This document shows positions 25,184-34,908 of a stretch of 64,000 nucleotides of DNA, piece after piece. The position numbers and the translations under genes were made by a program. Below the pieces are notes generated by a model. It ran no database searches. It was not told the origin of the DNA and saw nothing but the letters and a program-made list of their open reading frames with translations. The stretch comes from RGIG6353 sp964650465 (GTDB lineage Bacteria; Bacillota; Clostridia; Oscillospirales; SIG627): assembly GCA_964650465.1 (NCBI GenBank), contig CAZYTA010000010.1, positions 1 through 64,000 on the forward strand, in the 5' to 3' direction. Position 1 is the stretch's first letter; every line of letters begins with the position of its first letter.

Positions 25184-28100
25184 CTATTTTGCTCTTATTT
25201 CCAGCCATTTAATGCTCTGCGGTCTTGCCTCATCGGTAACTGTTACCGTTACGGTATTCACTCCGTCATTTATTGCCGACAGGTCATTTATTCTGAACTG
25301 CATTACTCTCGGTGCTGTCTCACTCACATGCTGTGCCGCAGGCTCGTTTGATGTGCTTACCTTCCATTCAAAGCCTGTCTCACAAGGGACATCTGTTATC
25401 TGTTCGGCTTCAATGCCGTTGACTGTCACTTTAAGCAGGTTGTCTGTGTATCCGTCATTTGAATCTATTCCTACTACAACTAAGTACTCTTCTTCGGCTT
25501 TTGTACCCGTATTAAGCTCAAAGGTATATTCTCCAATGCTGATAGGGTAGAGGCTGTTGCTGTAATCGTGGCAGGTATTAACGTAAACTCGAGTGTTTTC
25601 TTCTGCTTCTTGTTGCGAATTTGCTGCGATAAGTTTATCTTTTATTACATTGACCTTGGTTTTTACTCCGTTATCATCAATGTAATATGTTGTTGCACCT
25701 GCGTCATTTGTGAGGTTGAAGTGATTGAAAATATAAATACCGTCGGCACCTTTGTCATAGGCTGAGCTTACAAAGCCCTTGAATTGCTCAAGTGTTATCC
25801 ACATTATGTAACCGCTGTACGCAGTGGAATCGCACCTTACAGCCCAATCGGTACCGCAAAGAAGAGTGTAATTATTACCGTTAACATTTCTTTCGTCAAT
25901 GCTCTGTCTCCACTCCTCCACGGGAATGTTGTAATATGTGGGAATATACCAGCCTTCAACGGTTATCTGGTCAACACTGCCCTCTGCTACCCACTGCGCC
26001 GCATCAATACCATAGTTAAGGTTTTGCTGCTCTTCCGAATAGATACGGACAGCAAGACCTATTTTTTTGCCCTTTGCTTCCCCCACCTCGTTGGTTATCT
26101 TGCGAATGTCGGAAATGAAGGCGTTAAGACTCTCCATTTGTTTATCTGTTACACTTCCCATAACAGGACATGAACGAAGGAAGTCAAGCTCAATTCCGTC
26201 AATATCATATTTCTCACACATCTCACGGATATATTCTTTGTAATATGCTTGTACCGCAGGCTTTGTAAAGTCCATATAGGTTCTTTTGTTATTTATTCCG
26301 GAAAGAGTCGGTGCGTCATAAGAGAATGAAGAATTGAATCCGGGGTCTTCAAGGTTGTGGTGGTCATTCATTCTGATGGAGAACCACGCTTCCGCACCGT
26401 ATTTTTGAGTTTCTTCAACCGCCATACCTATAATGTCAATACCTCGCTCTATCATAGTGCGGTATTTTTTTAGCATGGTGTATGTTGTCTCGGGGGCTAT
26501 GGTTTTTGTTACGTTGCCGTTTTCATCTTTCAAGAGGAATCCGTTTTCATCTCTGGCTACGTTGTAAAGCATTGAGTCGATAGTGTCGCTGTCAACAACA
26601 GAACGTCTGTAGGTGACATTAAACATCATTCTTCCCACTTCAGTGCCGAGCAGATAGCCCGAAATATAGCTCTTGATTTTTTCTTCATAAAAAGCTTCGT
26701 CTGAAACAGTATTGGTCAGTATTGCATTTTCCAGACCGTCAGCCGCAATGTTGACCGCTATATTTGTATTTCTGGTTCGCATTTCTTCGTACTTTGATGC
26801 CTCCAAACCGTAATCATAAATGGCATTGGCAAGACTGACAAGATTTTTGTCGTCATAGCTTATTGCTGATTTTATATAGTTTGCAACACTGTATGCTATT
26901 TCAAATACACTATCCTCGCCGTTGATGGTAAGGGTGTGCTGCTTTCCTATGTTTTGCGCCGAAATATCGGTTATGTCATAATAAATGAAATTGCCTTTTA
27001 TTCCATATGGAATATCACTTGTATATGCTTTGTTGAATGCATCGAGGTCTGTTATTTCAAAATAGTGCCGTATAGTAACGGTTTCTTCAAGAATGAGAGA
27101 TGTTCCGTAGAATTGTACTCCCTCAAGCTCCGTATTTGTTTTCGTTGCTGCCTCTATTTTATCAAGTGAAGCTTCCGAATTATAGAATTCAAGAGTACCT
27201 TTGTTAAAATAGTTTTCCGCGTATGCAGTGTAGTTTTCGAGCTTGTTTATAAGCGCTTCGGAGAGAACGAATTCCGTTTTTCCCTCTTGGGCTAAGGCTT
27301 TTGCAGAGGTTATATAATCGCCGAAGCTTATATATACACTGCGGTATCCGCCGATATCACATTCTATTACAGTGTTGTCAAGCTCCTTTGCCGGAATGTG
27401 TAAAACAGTGTAATACAGTCCTGATTTTTTGTCAAGAGTAATTTTAGTTGCCCATTCTGTGCCAATCGAGAATGATGACGTACCGCTGACTCTGTAAAGA
27501 CTTGAGTAATTCTTGTCTCCTTCTTGACATTGATAATCATTGTTTACTTTGGTCATTTTGAAAACAATGTCCGACAAGACGGTCGTATCAATGTCTATGT
27601 AAATCTTTATGCCGATTTGTCCGTCAAGAACGATACTTGAGCCTACTAAAGTAACGGAAGGGGAGACAACTGCATTGGAAACAGCACTTTCCTTGTACAT
27701 AGCATTCGCAAGCGATTTAACGATGTATGTCTTGCCTGCTTTTGTCATTGTTACCGACTGTCCGTCAAATTGAGTCCATCGTTTGCCGCCGTCTGCTGAA
27801 TATGCATAGATAACATTCGGGTCATAATTAGTGACTGTGAGTGTTGCTGTTGACATATCCATTTCAACTACGGGTGTCTCGTGAGGTATTGTGACCAAGG
27901 TATACTCGGCGGGATAATAGCCCATACACAAATGCTGCTGGGTGAAAGCGTATGCTATGTTGCTTGCATCAACTCTATGTATTCCTGCACTTTCCGCACT
28001 AATGCTTGCCACATCAACCGATGACCATGGATAGAATTCTATTCCTACCACCCAACCGCTTGACGGAAGACCTTCTATTGCCTGAACATCTACGGTAAGC

Positions 28101-31100
28101 TTCTTCCAAGTCCCGTTAGATGAAACCGACCACTCATCTGAATACCACTCGTGCTGTGTAACTCTTGCATTTTCATTTATTACGTGAATAACTACCTTTG
28201 ATTTAACGCCGTCGAAGAACAAACCGCCTTGACGTGCCTTTGAAGTAAAGGCGATAGAAAGAAATTCATTCACAGGAATAATTTCTGTATCGTCAAATGC
28301 ATAGGCTATATTTCTTTCTGAAAATCCCTTAGCGATTTTGTTTTGCAGAGCAAGTTTGTTTTCCTCTAAATTATCTGCGTAGTTTTCAACTCCGTAATGT
28401 GCATCAATAACCGCTTGAAAGCGTGCGGGGTTACTGGTTACGTTATTGTTGACCCAGCTTGACGGAATACTCTTTGCACAATCCTCTGCAAGTCTCGCTT
28501 CTGCTTCTTCCTTTGTTACCTGATACAGCCATAGTTCTTGAAGCATTGCGCAGGTCACACCGGCTGATTCGTCGAGGAAAGCATATGCATTGGCGGTTTG
28601 GTCGTGCCACGACAGGTGGTCTCCTGTCCATATACCCGGCAGCCAATCCTGTGAAGTTTTAAATGCGGGTATTGAATCTGTCACATTTCCTAATTCTGTA
28701 CGGCTCGAAGATTGAATGGGAACATAATGAAGTGCAGGGAGAGAGTCTTTGTAATTGATACCGTCTCCTTTTATTCTCACTCCTATAAGTCCGTTGAGAG
28801 TGTGCATTATTTCGGCGGTGTTACCGCTGACCTCTGTCCATTCGCCCATATCTCCTGCAATCGAATAAAGTCCGTATTCGTAGGTGTAGCCGTCTATAAA
28901 GCCCGAAATGGTATTATCTTCAAAAATCAGGTACGAAGGTATATCGGCTTCGGTAATAGGACGTGTTACTTTATACCCGTCAGCTTTGAGACAAATATTA
29001 TAATCTCCGTTGGTTTCGGAAGAGAAATCGAAATATGAACCCTCTGTAATTTCTCCGTAGGGGTAAATGACAATTCCGACAATATATCCATCGGTATCAT
29101 CAAAATCATTCAGCGTAAATGTATGCGTACCGCCTGCCAAAGTGTATGCGGCGTTTTTATATGCGATTCTGTCAACCGCTTTTCCGCTACTATCAATAAC
29201 CTTAAGCACAAATTTGGTTCTTGCATTGCCTATGAGGTTGAACCCTGTCTGACGTACGTTGTAACTAAAGGAAAAGCTTTTAAAATCCGACATGGGCAGT
29301 ATTTCGTCGGGAGTAAAGGCATAAGAATAGTAGATGCTTGCGCTGAACTCTGCGGCTTTAGCACGTGCTGCGGCAAGCGCGCTTTCATCAGCCGCATCAC
29401 GGATATCCGTTGCAAGACTTTTTAAAATAGGCGTATACGTTGTTCCCAAAACGAGAGCGTTGTAATTGTGAAATTGAGCAAGCTCTGTTGAAAGCAGAAT
29501 ACCGGACCATTTTCCTTCTGTAAACTTAACATTATTGCGATTTTCCTCTGTGTTGCTAAGATACACCGTGTCAGGAACGTCAACGGTCTTATAAATCGGT
29601 TCGGCATCGGAGGTGTCACCTGTGAATTCCGTTCCGTCCGTCACACTGTAATAACGTTCGGAATTCAGATAATACTCGCTGCCGTTAATTCTGTATATAC
29701 CATAGCCGTCAGATGTAGTCTTTTGTTTATTGGTTTCCTTGGTGACAAGATGCAGTATGTTTGTGCTCTTGCCTGCGACATATACATATGATGGAACAGA
29801 ACCGCCGTGACTGTATCCGTCACTACCGTATTTTACGGCAATTAATCCGACACTTTCTGCATCAAATTCTGTGACACCCAAAGGAACGGCTTGCCACTCG
29901 TTTGTTTCAATTCCGTTTATATCAAATACGGCATATTCGTATCTTTTGGTGCTTAAAAGCCCCTTAATTATATTGCCGTCAGCAAAAAGTCCTTGAGGGG
30001 ATTCCGATGATTCGGGGAGATTTTGAGGCTCGTTTACAATGTAGTTTGCAGGGTCAACCTTCATAATAAAGCGAGTGTTGCCCTCTTGCTGTATTCCTGT
30101 GACCTCTTCGGGAAGCATATCTGAGGCAGGGTAAATTTCAACACCTACAAGATATCCTTCTTTCGGAAGAAACTGTGAAAAGTCAATAGTACGCTTCACG
30201 GTTTGGAGTGTATATGCTTCATCGGCAAATTTGTATGTATAGGAAGTTATTTTGCCTGTCTTGTCTGCAACGTATGCTATTACCTTTGTTCTTACGTAAT
30301 CGAAAAGTATAGCTCCGTTATTTTGAATATACGTAATATAGAAGGTGTCAGCTTCATCAACCTTTATTATTTCATCTGAGTCGAATGCATATTTGTACGA
30401 TACTTCGCTCCATGCATTGGAGATTGCTTTTTTTGCATTATATATTGCCGATGTATCACTGCCTTTAATGGCTGTTGCAAGATTGGTTGTAAGAGCTTTT
30501 GTTACCTGTGCACCCAGGGTAGCAACGCCCCAAGTACCAAAGGTGCTGTGCGTGCCGATTGAATGACCGTTCCATTTTCCTGTCCAGTATCCTGCAACGA
30601 AATCGTCTGTAGCTTTAACGGCAACATAGTTAAGACCGTCCTCGGAAGAGGCTTCAAGATGTCCCAACGATTTTCTGTTATCAAGGCTTCCGTAGGCATA
30701 TGCGAGAGTATATTCTGACATTTTTCCGTCATATACCTCCCTGACTGCATACAGACCTGACAGATTGCGCTCGGTTAGACTGCTGTATTTATATTCTTGC
30801 CAACTGCCAAGGGAGATTTCGGTACCGTCAGAGCCTAATACGGCGGGTGCAATCTCGTAACTGCGTCCGGGGTCGGCACCTATGATTCCAAAGCCGTCAA
30901 AAACAACGGGCGCAGCGGGAAGAGAGGTTGTAAAGCTTATAGTGTTGTCTCCCGCATACATACCGATATAGGAGTAGCATGTGCCGCTTGCGTCCGAGGT
31001 GTTTCCGTAAAATATATCGTCGGGACAAGCACCGTAAGGAGCATACTCGATAGCTACAAGATAGCCGTTTGAATTTGCCATTTCCTCGGGTGCAACAAAA

Positions 31101-31897
31101 GATTCGGGCATTCCTACAGTTTCAATTGAGTATCTTATTTCCTGAGGGTCGCCCGGAACTTTTACAACAAAGGTAAAAATGCCTTTCATGTCGTCATAGG
31201 TATAGGTTTTGCCTTCGCTGTTTTTGTTGAAATACATTCCGCCCGCTTTTATCCATTTCATATATTCGGGCTTATATTCGGTGATCGAATTTGCAGGAAT
31301 GACCTGCTCGTTTGTAAAGCCGTATCTCACCCATGATTCCTGAAGCTTATTAGCTTCTCCGATAATAGGAGAAGCGCCTTTCCATGTTGCGGTTGTTGAA
31401 GTTGTTCCGTCTTCGTTTTCTACGGTTTCTTCCGCTTGAATAAGGAATTTTGCCTTGTTAACACGCATAATAAGGTCAGAGGTGGTACTGTGGTATCCAA
31501 TACTGTTAAATATTCCGTTTGTGGAATAGGTCCATTTTCCCGGGATATAGTTGTCGTTCTTTTCGTATATTCCCGTCATTTGCTGGTTTGTTTCCCGATT
31601 CCAGAAGTTTATGTATCCGCTTGAATTTCCGACGGAAAACAAAACAACAGGCTCGGCATCATCTGCTTTTATGCCCCAAACACCGGGCGTAAGTCGGGTA
31701 CTGTCATTCAACACGGTAAATTCGCCGTATGAATTGCTTGAAAAGTCATATTTTGCGGCTGTATAACTTACATTACTTTCAAGCCCTGTAACATTACCTC
31801 TCAGGTCAATATCATAGGAAGCATAAGAGTATACCGATATCATAAACATTGCTGTAAGTAAAATAAAAAAAGTCCATATCTTTTTTTGTATGTTCAT
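25184..31897 (-). CDS. Giant secreted modular protein with C-terminal glycosidase-like barrel
   Basis: 2237 residues; GGAGG ribosome site; signal peptide ending near YSYA-SYD (residue ~27). Four copies of a bipartite module (about 70-290, 370-590, 720-950, 1020-1290) each run from a GVWG/GLIGV segment through a G-W-G-HS/T segment and an ARTKF-type strand to GYxVGIExYP. Near 1365-1400 is a short FN3/Ig-like piece. About 1412-1702 is a second module (IVLDGQIGIKIYID, then TVTIRHYFEIT and a YGLEA end) shared with the other giant protein. About 1755-2070 resembles GHL10-type glycosyl-hydrolase barrels, with GIELDF near 1902, followed by a beta-sandwich to the end. No LPXTG, SLH or dockerin is seen. 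Probably extracellular glycan binding or cleavage; function inferred. Confidence 0.75.
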   Translation of the reverse strand: MNIQKKIWTFFILLTAMFMISVYSYASYDIDLRGNVTGLESNVSYTAAKYDFSSNSYGEFTVLNDSTRLTPGVWGIKADDAEPVVLFSVGNSSGYINFWNRETNQQMTGIYEKNDNYIPGKWTYSTNGIFNSIGYHSTTSDLIMRVNKAKFLIQAEETVENEDGTTSTTATWKGASPIIGEANKLQESWVRYGFTNEQVIPANSITEYKPEYMKWIKAGGMYFNKNSEGKTYTYDDMKGIFTFVVKVPGDPQEIRYSIETVGMPESFVAPEEMANSNGYLVAIEYAPYGACPDDIFYGNTSDASGTCYSYIGMYAGDNTISFTTSLPAAPVVFDGFGIIGADPGRSYEIAPAVLGSDGTEISLGSWQEYKYSSLTERNLSGLYAVREVYDGKMSEYTLAYAYGSLDNRKSLGHLEASSEDGLNYVAVKATDDFVAGYWTGKWNGHSIGTHSTFGTWGVATLGAQVTKALTTNLATAIKGSDTSAIYNAKKAISNAWSEVSYKYAFDSDEIIKVDEADTFYITYIQNNGAILFDYVRTKVIAYVADKTGKITSYTYKFADEAYTLQTVKRTIDFSQFLPKEGYLVGVEIYPASDMLPEEVTGIQQEGNTRFIMKVDPANYIVNEPQNLPESSESPQGLFADGNIIKGLLSTKRYEYAVFDINGIETNEWQAVPLGVTEFDAESVGLIAVKYGSDGYSHGGSVPSYVYVAGKSTNILHLVTKETNKQKTTSDGYGIYRINGSEYYLNSERYYSVTDGTEFTGDTSDAEPIYKTVDVPDTVYLSNTEENRNNVKFTEGKWSGILLSTELAQFHNYNALVLGTTYTPILKSLATDIRDAADESALAAARAKAAEFSASIYYSYAFTPDEILPMSDFKSFSFSYNVRQTGFNLIGNARTKFVLKVIDSSGKAVDRIAYKNAAYTLAGGTHTFTLNDFDDTDGYIVGIVIYPYGEITEGSYFDFSSETNGDYNICLKADGYKVTRPITEADIPSYLIFEDNTISGFIDGYTYEYGLYSIAGDMGEWTEVSGNTAEIMHTLNGLIGVRIKGDGINYKDSLPALHYVPIQSSSRTELGNVTDSIPAFKTSQDWLPGIWTGDHLSWHDQTANAYAFLDESAGVTCAMLQELWLYQVTKEEAEARLAEDCAKSIPSSWVNNNVTSNPARFQAVIDAHYGVENYADNLEENKLALQNKIAKGFSERNIAYAFDDTEIIPVNEFLSIAFTSKARQGGLFFDGVKSKVVIHVINENARVTQHEWYSDEWSVSSNGTWKKLTVDVQAIEGLPSSGWVVGIEFYPWSSVDVASISAESAGIHRVDASNIAYAFTQQHLCMGYYPAEYTLVTIPHETPVVEMDMSTATLTVTNYDPNVIYAYSADGGKRWTQFDGQSVTMTKAGKTYIVKSLANAMYKESAVSNAVVSPSVTLVGSSIVLDGQIGIKIYIDIDTTVLSDIVFKMTKVNNDYQCQEGDKNYSSLYRVSGTSSFSIGTEWATKITLDKKSGLYYTVLHIPAKELDNTVIECDIGGYRSVYISFGDYITSAKALAQEGKTEFVLSEALINKLENYTAYAENYFNKGTLEFYNSEASLDKIEAATKTNTELEGVQFYGTSLILEETVTIRHYFEITDLDAFNKAYTSDIPYGIKGNFIYYDITDISAQNIGKQHTLTINGEDSVFEIAYSVANYIKSAISYDDKNLVSLANAIYDYGLEASKYEEMRTRNTNIAVNIAADGLENAILTNTVSDEAFYEEKIKSYISGYLLGTEVGRMMFNVTYRRSVVDSDTIDSMLYNVARDENGFLLKDENGNVTKTIAPETTYTMLKKYRTMIERGIDIIGMAVEETQKYGAEAWFSIRMNDHHNLEDPGFNSSFSYDAPTLSGINNKRTYMDFTKPAVQAYYKEYIREMCEKYDIDGIELDFLRSCPVMGSVTDKQMESLNAFISDIRKITNEVGEAKGKKIGLAVRIYSEEQQNLNYGIDAAQWVAEGSVDQITVEGWYIPTYYNIPVEEWRQSIDERNVNGNNYTLLCGTDWAVRCDSTAYSGYIMWITLEQFKGFVSSAYDKGADGIYIFNHFNLTNDAGATTYYIDDNGVKTKVNVIKDKLIAANSQQEAEENTRVYVNTCHDYSNSLYPISIGEYTFELNTGTKAEEEYLVVVGIDSNDGYTDNLLKVTVNGIEAEQITDVPCETGFEWKVSTSNEPAAQHVSETAPRVMQFRINDLSAINDGVNTVTVTVTDEARPQSIKWLEIRAK

Positions 31898-31996
31898 AAT
31901 CGTCCTCCAAACCGAAATTTTATTTCATATAGTTGATACCGTAATTAGTTTATCATGCATAAAAAACAATTTCAATTGTAAAAAATGCAATAAATA

Positions 31997-32025
31997 TTGA
32001 TTTTCGTGCAAATATACTATATAAT
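31997..32025 (+). promoter_or_regulatory. Predicted promoter of the AraC regulator
   Basis: TTGATT at 31997-32002, 17-base spacer, TATAAT at 32020-32025. The ATG follows 22 bases later. Confidence 0.65.
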
Positions 32026-32046
32026 ATGATTTGTGAGGTGAAAACA

Positions 32047-32844
32047 ATGAAAAACTGCAAAAGTTATATACGCACCGACGGTATAGAATTCAAATATGCT
32101 AAGGGAGAAAGCGAACGCAACGGAAAAGAAATACATCCGTTTCATGAGATAGTGTTTTTTATGGGCAAAAAAGCATTTTTGTTTTCTGAAACCGTTAAAA
32201 CGGAGGTTTTACCAAACACTGTCATTGTTATTCCTAAGGACTGTTATCATCAATTGAACATCATCGGAGAACCGGACGATTATACACGATGCACATTGAA
32301 TTTTTATAATATACCCGAATTAAATGATTTTATTGAAACAGCAATGAAAAAACTGCTTGTAACAGAGGCAAGCCCTGAAATCATTTTCCTTTTCGAAAAG
32401 CTAATTTACGCCTGCACATCCCCATCGGACTCGGATGCAATTTTACTGAAGGCTGTGCTGACAGTGATACTTTCGGAAATAAAAAAACACACCTTTATCA
32501 GTAAAGGTGTGTATTCAAGCAATGATAACATATTCTCTTTGAAACCCGTCGTACAGCGATGCATATCATATATATCGGAAAATATCGGCAACAGTCTGAG
32601 TATCACCGATATTGCAAAGTATTTGAATATTTCAAAATCATCACTTTCTCATATTTTTAAAAGTGAAATGAACACATCGCTTCATCGTTATATATTGAAT
32701 AAAAGACTTTCCATAGCAAATGACAAAATAAGCAGAGGAATACCTGTAACCACGGTAGCTGCAGAATGCGGTTTTAAGGAATATTCCGGATTTTACAGAC
32801 AATACAAGCAAATGTTCGGGGTTCCCCCATCAGCATCAAGATAG
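32047..32844 (+). CDS. AraC-family transcriptional regulator
   Basis: 265 residues from ATG at 32047, seven bases after GAGGTGA. Cupin-type N-terminal sensing domain (IHPFHEIVFFMG, VIVIPKDCYHQL) and a C-terminal double helix-turn-helix (LSITDIAKYLNISKSSLSH and VTTVAAECGFKEYSGFYRQY). Divergent from the giant secreted protein, 150 bases apart, so that gene is its natural candidate target. Its last nine bases overlap the end of the convergent PocR-type regulator. Confidence 0.88.
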   Translation: MKNCKSYIRTDGIEFKYAKGESERNGKEIHPFHEIVFFMGKKAFLFSETVKTEVLPNTVIVIPKDCYHQLNIIGEPDDYTRCTLNFYNIPELNDFIETAMKKLLVTEASPEIIFLFEKLIYACTSPSDSDAILLKAVLTVILSEIKKHTFISKGVYSSNDNIFSLKPVVQRCISYISENIGNSLSITDIAKYLNISKSSLSHIFKSEMNTSLHRYILNKRLSIANDKISRGIPVTTVAAECGFKEYSGFYRQYKQMFGVPPSASR

Positions 32845-33657
32845 TTTTTTTCTCCACTCACTTGGGGACATACCGTGGAATTTCTTGAAGCTCTTTGAGA
32901 AATATTCTATATCGGAAAAACCGCAGGCTTCGGATATTTCACGTATAGAGGTATCGCTGTTTTCCAGAAGTCTGACCGCCATTTGCATACGCTTTTGGGT
33001 AACATATTCCATAATCGTGATACCGAATTCTTTTTTAAAATGCTCTGTAAGCGTTACGGTACTGCAGTGCAGATGCCACGCTATGTCAGAAAGCGTAATT
33101 CTTTCGGTAAGATTGTTTTTTATGTACCTTTTTATCATCATACCCAGAGATTCCTTGTTATCGGATACAAGATTATTGTTTTCTATGTATTCCGCAAGTA
33201 CCGGAAGCATTGATGCAAAGGCTTCGAGTTTTTTTCTTGGGTATCTGGGAATTTCGGATATAGCTTTATTAAGAGACTCAACATCTCCGCTGGATGTTAC
33301 TTCAAGCGCTTTTTCGTACGCATATCTTTCGTGGTCTTCTCCTTCTTCTATTGCCATACCCAAAAAAAGGAAGGCGACAACATTGTCCTTTTCGAAAATG
33401 GGGGAAATTGCTTCAAATATACCGAAAGGACAGGTATATAAAACAGTTTCACGCTTTTCTTTTGCCTCTTCATAATGAATAGCATCGGACTTTTCACACT
33501 GTTCAAGACATCCTGCACATTTGTGGATATGAGAGCAAAAGCGGTTACCCGGGTAACGCCTTGCAAGTATTCGATTTCTCAGGTCTACTACAGCAATATC
33601 CATATTGGAAATTTCATAAAAGTCCTGCATCAGCTTTTCGAGACCGGGCAGATTCAT
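32836..33657 (-). CDS. PocR-type sensor / AraC-family regulator
   Basis: 273 residues from ATG at 33657, with GAGAGG upstream; the ATG six codons earlier has no ribosome site. Residues 1-~165 look like a PocR ligand-binding domain: Cys-rich RFCSHIHKCAGCLEQC and LYTCPFGIFEAISPI. The C-terminus has the AraC double helix-turn-helix (ITLSDIAWHLHCSTVTLTEH, IREISEACGFSDIEYFSKSF) and the GMSPSEWR end. PocR domains bind small metabolites such as diols. Divergent from the Gfo/Idh/MocA gene, a likely target. Confidence 0.85.
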   Translation of the reverse strand: MNLPGLEKLMQDFYEISNMDIAVVDLRNRILARRYPGNRFCSHIHKCAGCLEQCEKSDAIHYEEAKEKRETVLYTCPFGIFEAISPIFEKDNVVAFLFLGMAIEEGEDHERYAYEKALEVTSSGDVESLNKAISEIPRYPRKKLEAFASMLPVLAEYIENNNLVSDNKESLGMMIKRYIKNNLTERITLSDIAWHLHCSTVTLTEHFKKEFGITIMEYVTQKRMQMAVRLLENSDTSIREISEACGFSDIEYFSKSFKKFHGMSPSEWRKKLS

Positions 33658-33781
33658 GCTTTCACATCCTCTCATCGCAACTGTTTATTATATTACCATA
33701 AAATATGTAAAAATCAATGGATTTTTCATAAAAATACAAAATGATTTTATTGATATTACAAATTTTTTAATCTATTTGGTA

Positions 33782-33810
33782 TTGTCAAAACCATATGGCA
33801 TTGTTATAAT
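33782..33810 (+). promoter_or_regulatory. Predicted promoter of the oxidoreductase gene
   Basis: TTGTCA at 33782-33787, 17-base spacer, TATAAT at 33805-33810. Confidence 0.7.
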
Positions 33811-33840
33811 GGACTTACAGTAAACAATTTGGAGGAAATT

Positions 33841-34863
33841 ATGGAAAATACAAAAACTGTACTTGGTATAATAGGACTTAATTTTGGAGGCAACCACCTT
33901 GCAGGTGCGATTAAGAACGGCTTTGAGGTTGGTGCTATCTGTGACAGCGACCCCGATATGCTCAAAAAGGTGGGAGACGAGAATAACATTCCCGAGGAAA
34001 AGCGTTTCACCGATTACAACGACCTTTTGAATAACCCCGAAATCACTGCTGTTATTATTGCGACTCCCGACCCGCTTCACCGTCCCCTGACAGAAATGTT
34101 CCTCAATGCAGGTAAGCACGTTATGTGTGAAAAGCCTCTTGCACTTGACCGCGATGACCTTGACTCTATCGTAAAAACAGCAAAGAAGAACGACAAAATT
34201 TGTATGGTAGGTCAGATATGCCGCTTTACTCCTGCATTTATCAAGGCTAAAGAGCTTGTGGAATCGGGCACTATCGGTGAGCTTTACTATGTTGAGTCTG
34301 AATATGCTCACGACTATATGAGAATAGTTTCGGGTAAGCACGGCTGGAGAAGCGATCCCAAGAGACACGGCGTTATCGGAGGCGGATGCCACGCAGTTGA
34401 CCTTCTCAGATGGATTGCAGGCGATCCTCAGGAAATATTCTCCTACGGTGTACATAAGCTTCTTCCCACTGTTCCCTACGATGATGCTACAATCTCAATT
34501 ATGAAGTTCCCCAACAATGTCATTGGTAAGATATTCGTATCTACAGGCTGTAAGAGAGACTACACCATGAGAACCGTTCTCTACGGAACAAAGGGTACAA
34601 TCATCTGCGACAACACCTCAGATACAATGCAGCTCTTCACAGTTACCGAGGAGGGCGACACAATATTCCCCGCACAAATTATTCCCATTGACATCAACAA
34701 CCACAATGCAGTAAAAGAGGTTGCTGTGTTCGTTGACTGTATCAACGGAGCTCCTCTTATGATGTCTGCTGAAGAGGGTGCAAAATCTGTTGTTGCTTGT
34801 ATTGCTATTACTGAATCCGCTAAGACAGGCGAAAAGGTAATCCCCAACTATAATTTTGATTAA
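33841..34863 (+). CDS. Gfo/Idh/MocA-family oxidoreductase
   Basis: 340 residues from ATG at 33841, six bases after GGAGG. N-terminal Rossmann fold (LGIIGLNFGGNHLAG; CDSDPD after the second strand) with the family motif CEKPLALD, then the alpha/beta substrate domain with the GGGCHAVDLLRW segment holding the catalytic-type His. These NAD(P)-dependent enzymes oxidise or reduce sugars, inositols or sugar acids. Cytoplasmic. Followed by its own terminator, so it is monocistronic. Confidence 0.9.
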   Translation: MENTKTVLGIIGLNFGGNHLAGAIKNGFEVGAICDSDPDMLKKVGDENNIPEEKRFTDYNDLLNNPEITAVIIATPDPLHRPLTEMFLNAGKHVMCEKPLALDRDDLDSIVKTAKKNDKICMVGQICRFTPAFIKAKELVESGTIGELYYVESEYAHDYMRIVSGKHGWRSDPKRHGVIGGGCHAVDLLRWIAGDPQEIFSYGVHKLLPTVPYDDATISIMKFPNNVIGKIFVSTGCKRDYTMRTVLYGTKGTIICDNTSDTMQLFTVTEEGDTIFPAQIIPIDINNHNAVKEVAVFVDCINGAPLMMSAEEGAKSVVACIAITESAKTGEKVIPNYNFD

Positions 34864-34869
34864 TTTTAG

Positions 34870-34897
34870 AGCGGCAGATAATTACTGCCGCTTTTTT
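34870..34897 (+). terminator. Intrinsic terminator after the oxidoreductase
   Basis: AGCGGCAG pairs with CTGCCGCT, followed by six T. Confidence 0.9.
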
Positions 34898-34908
34898 GGA
34901 GAATGATT

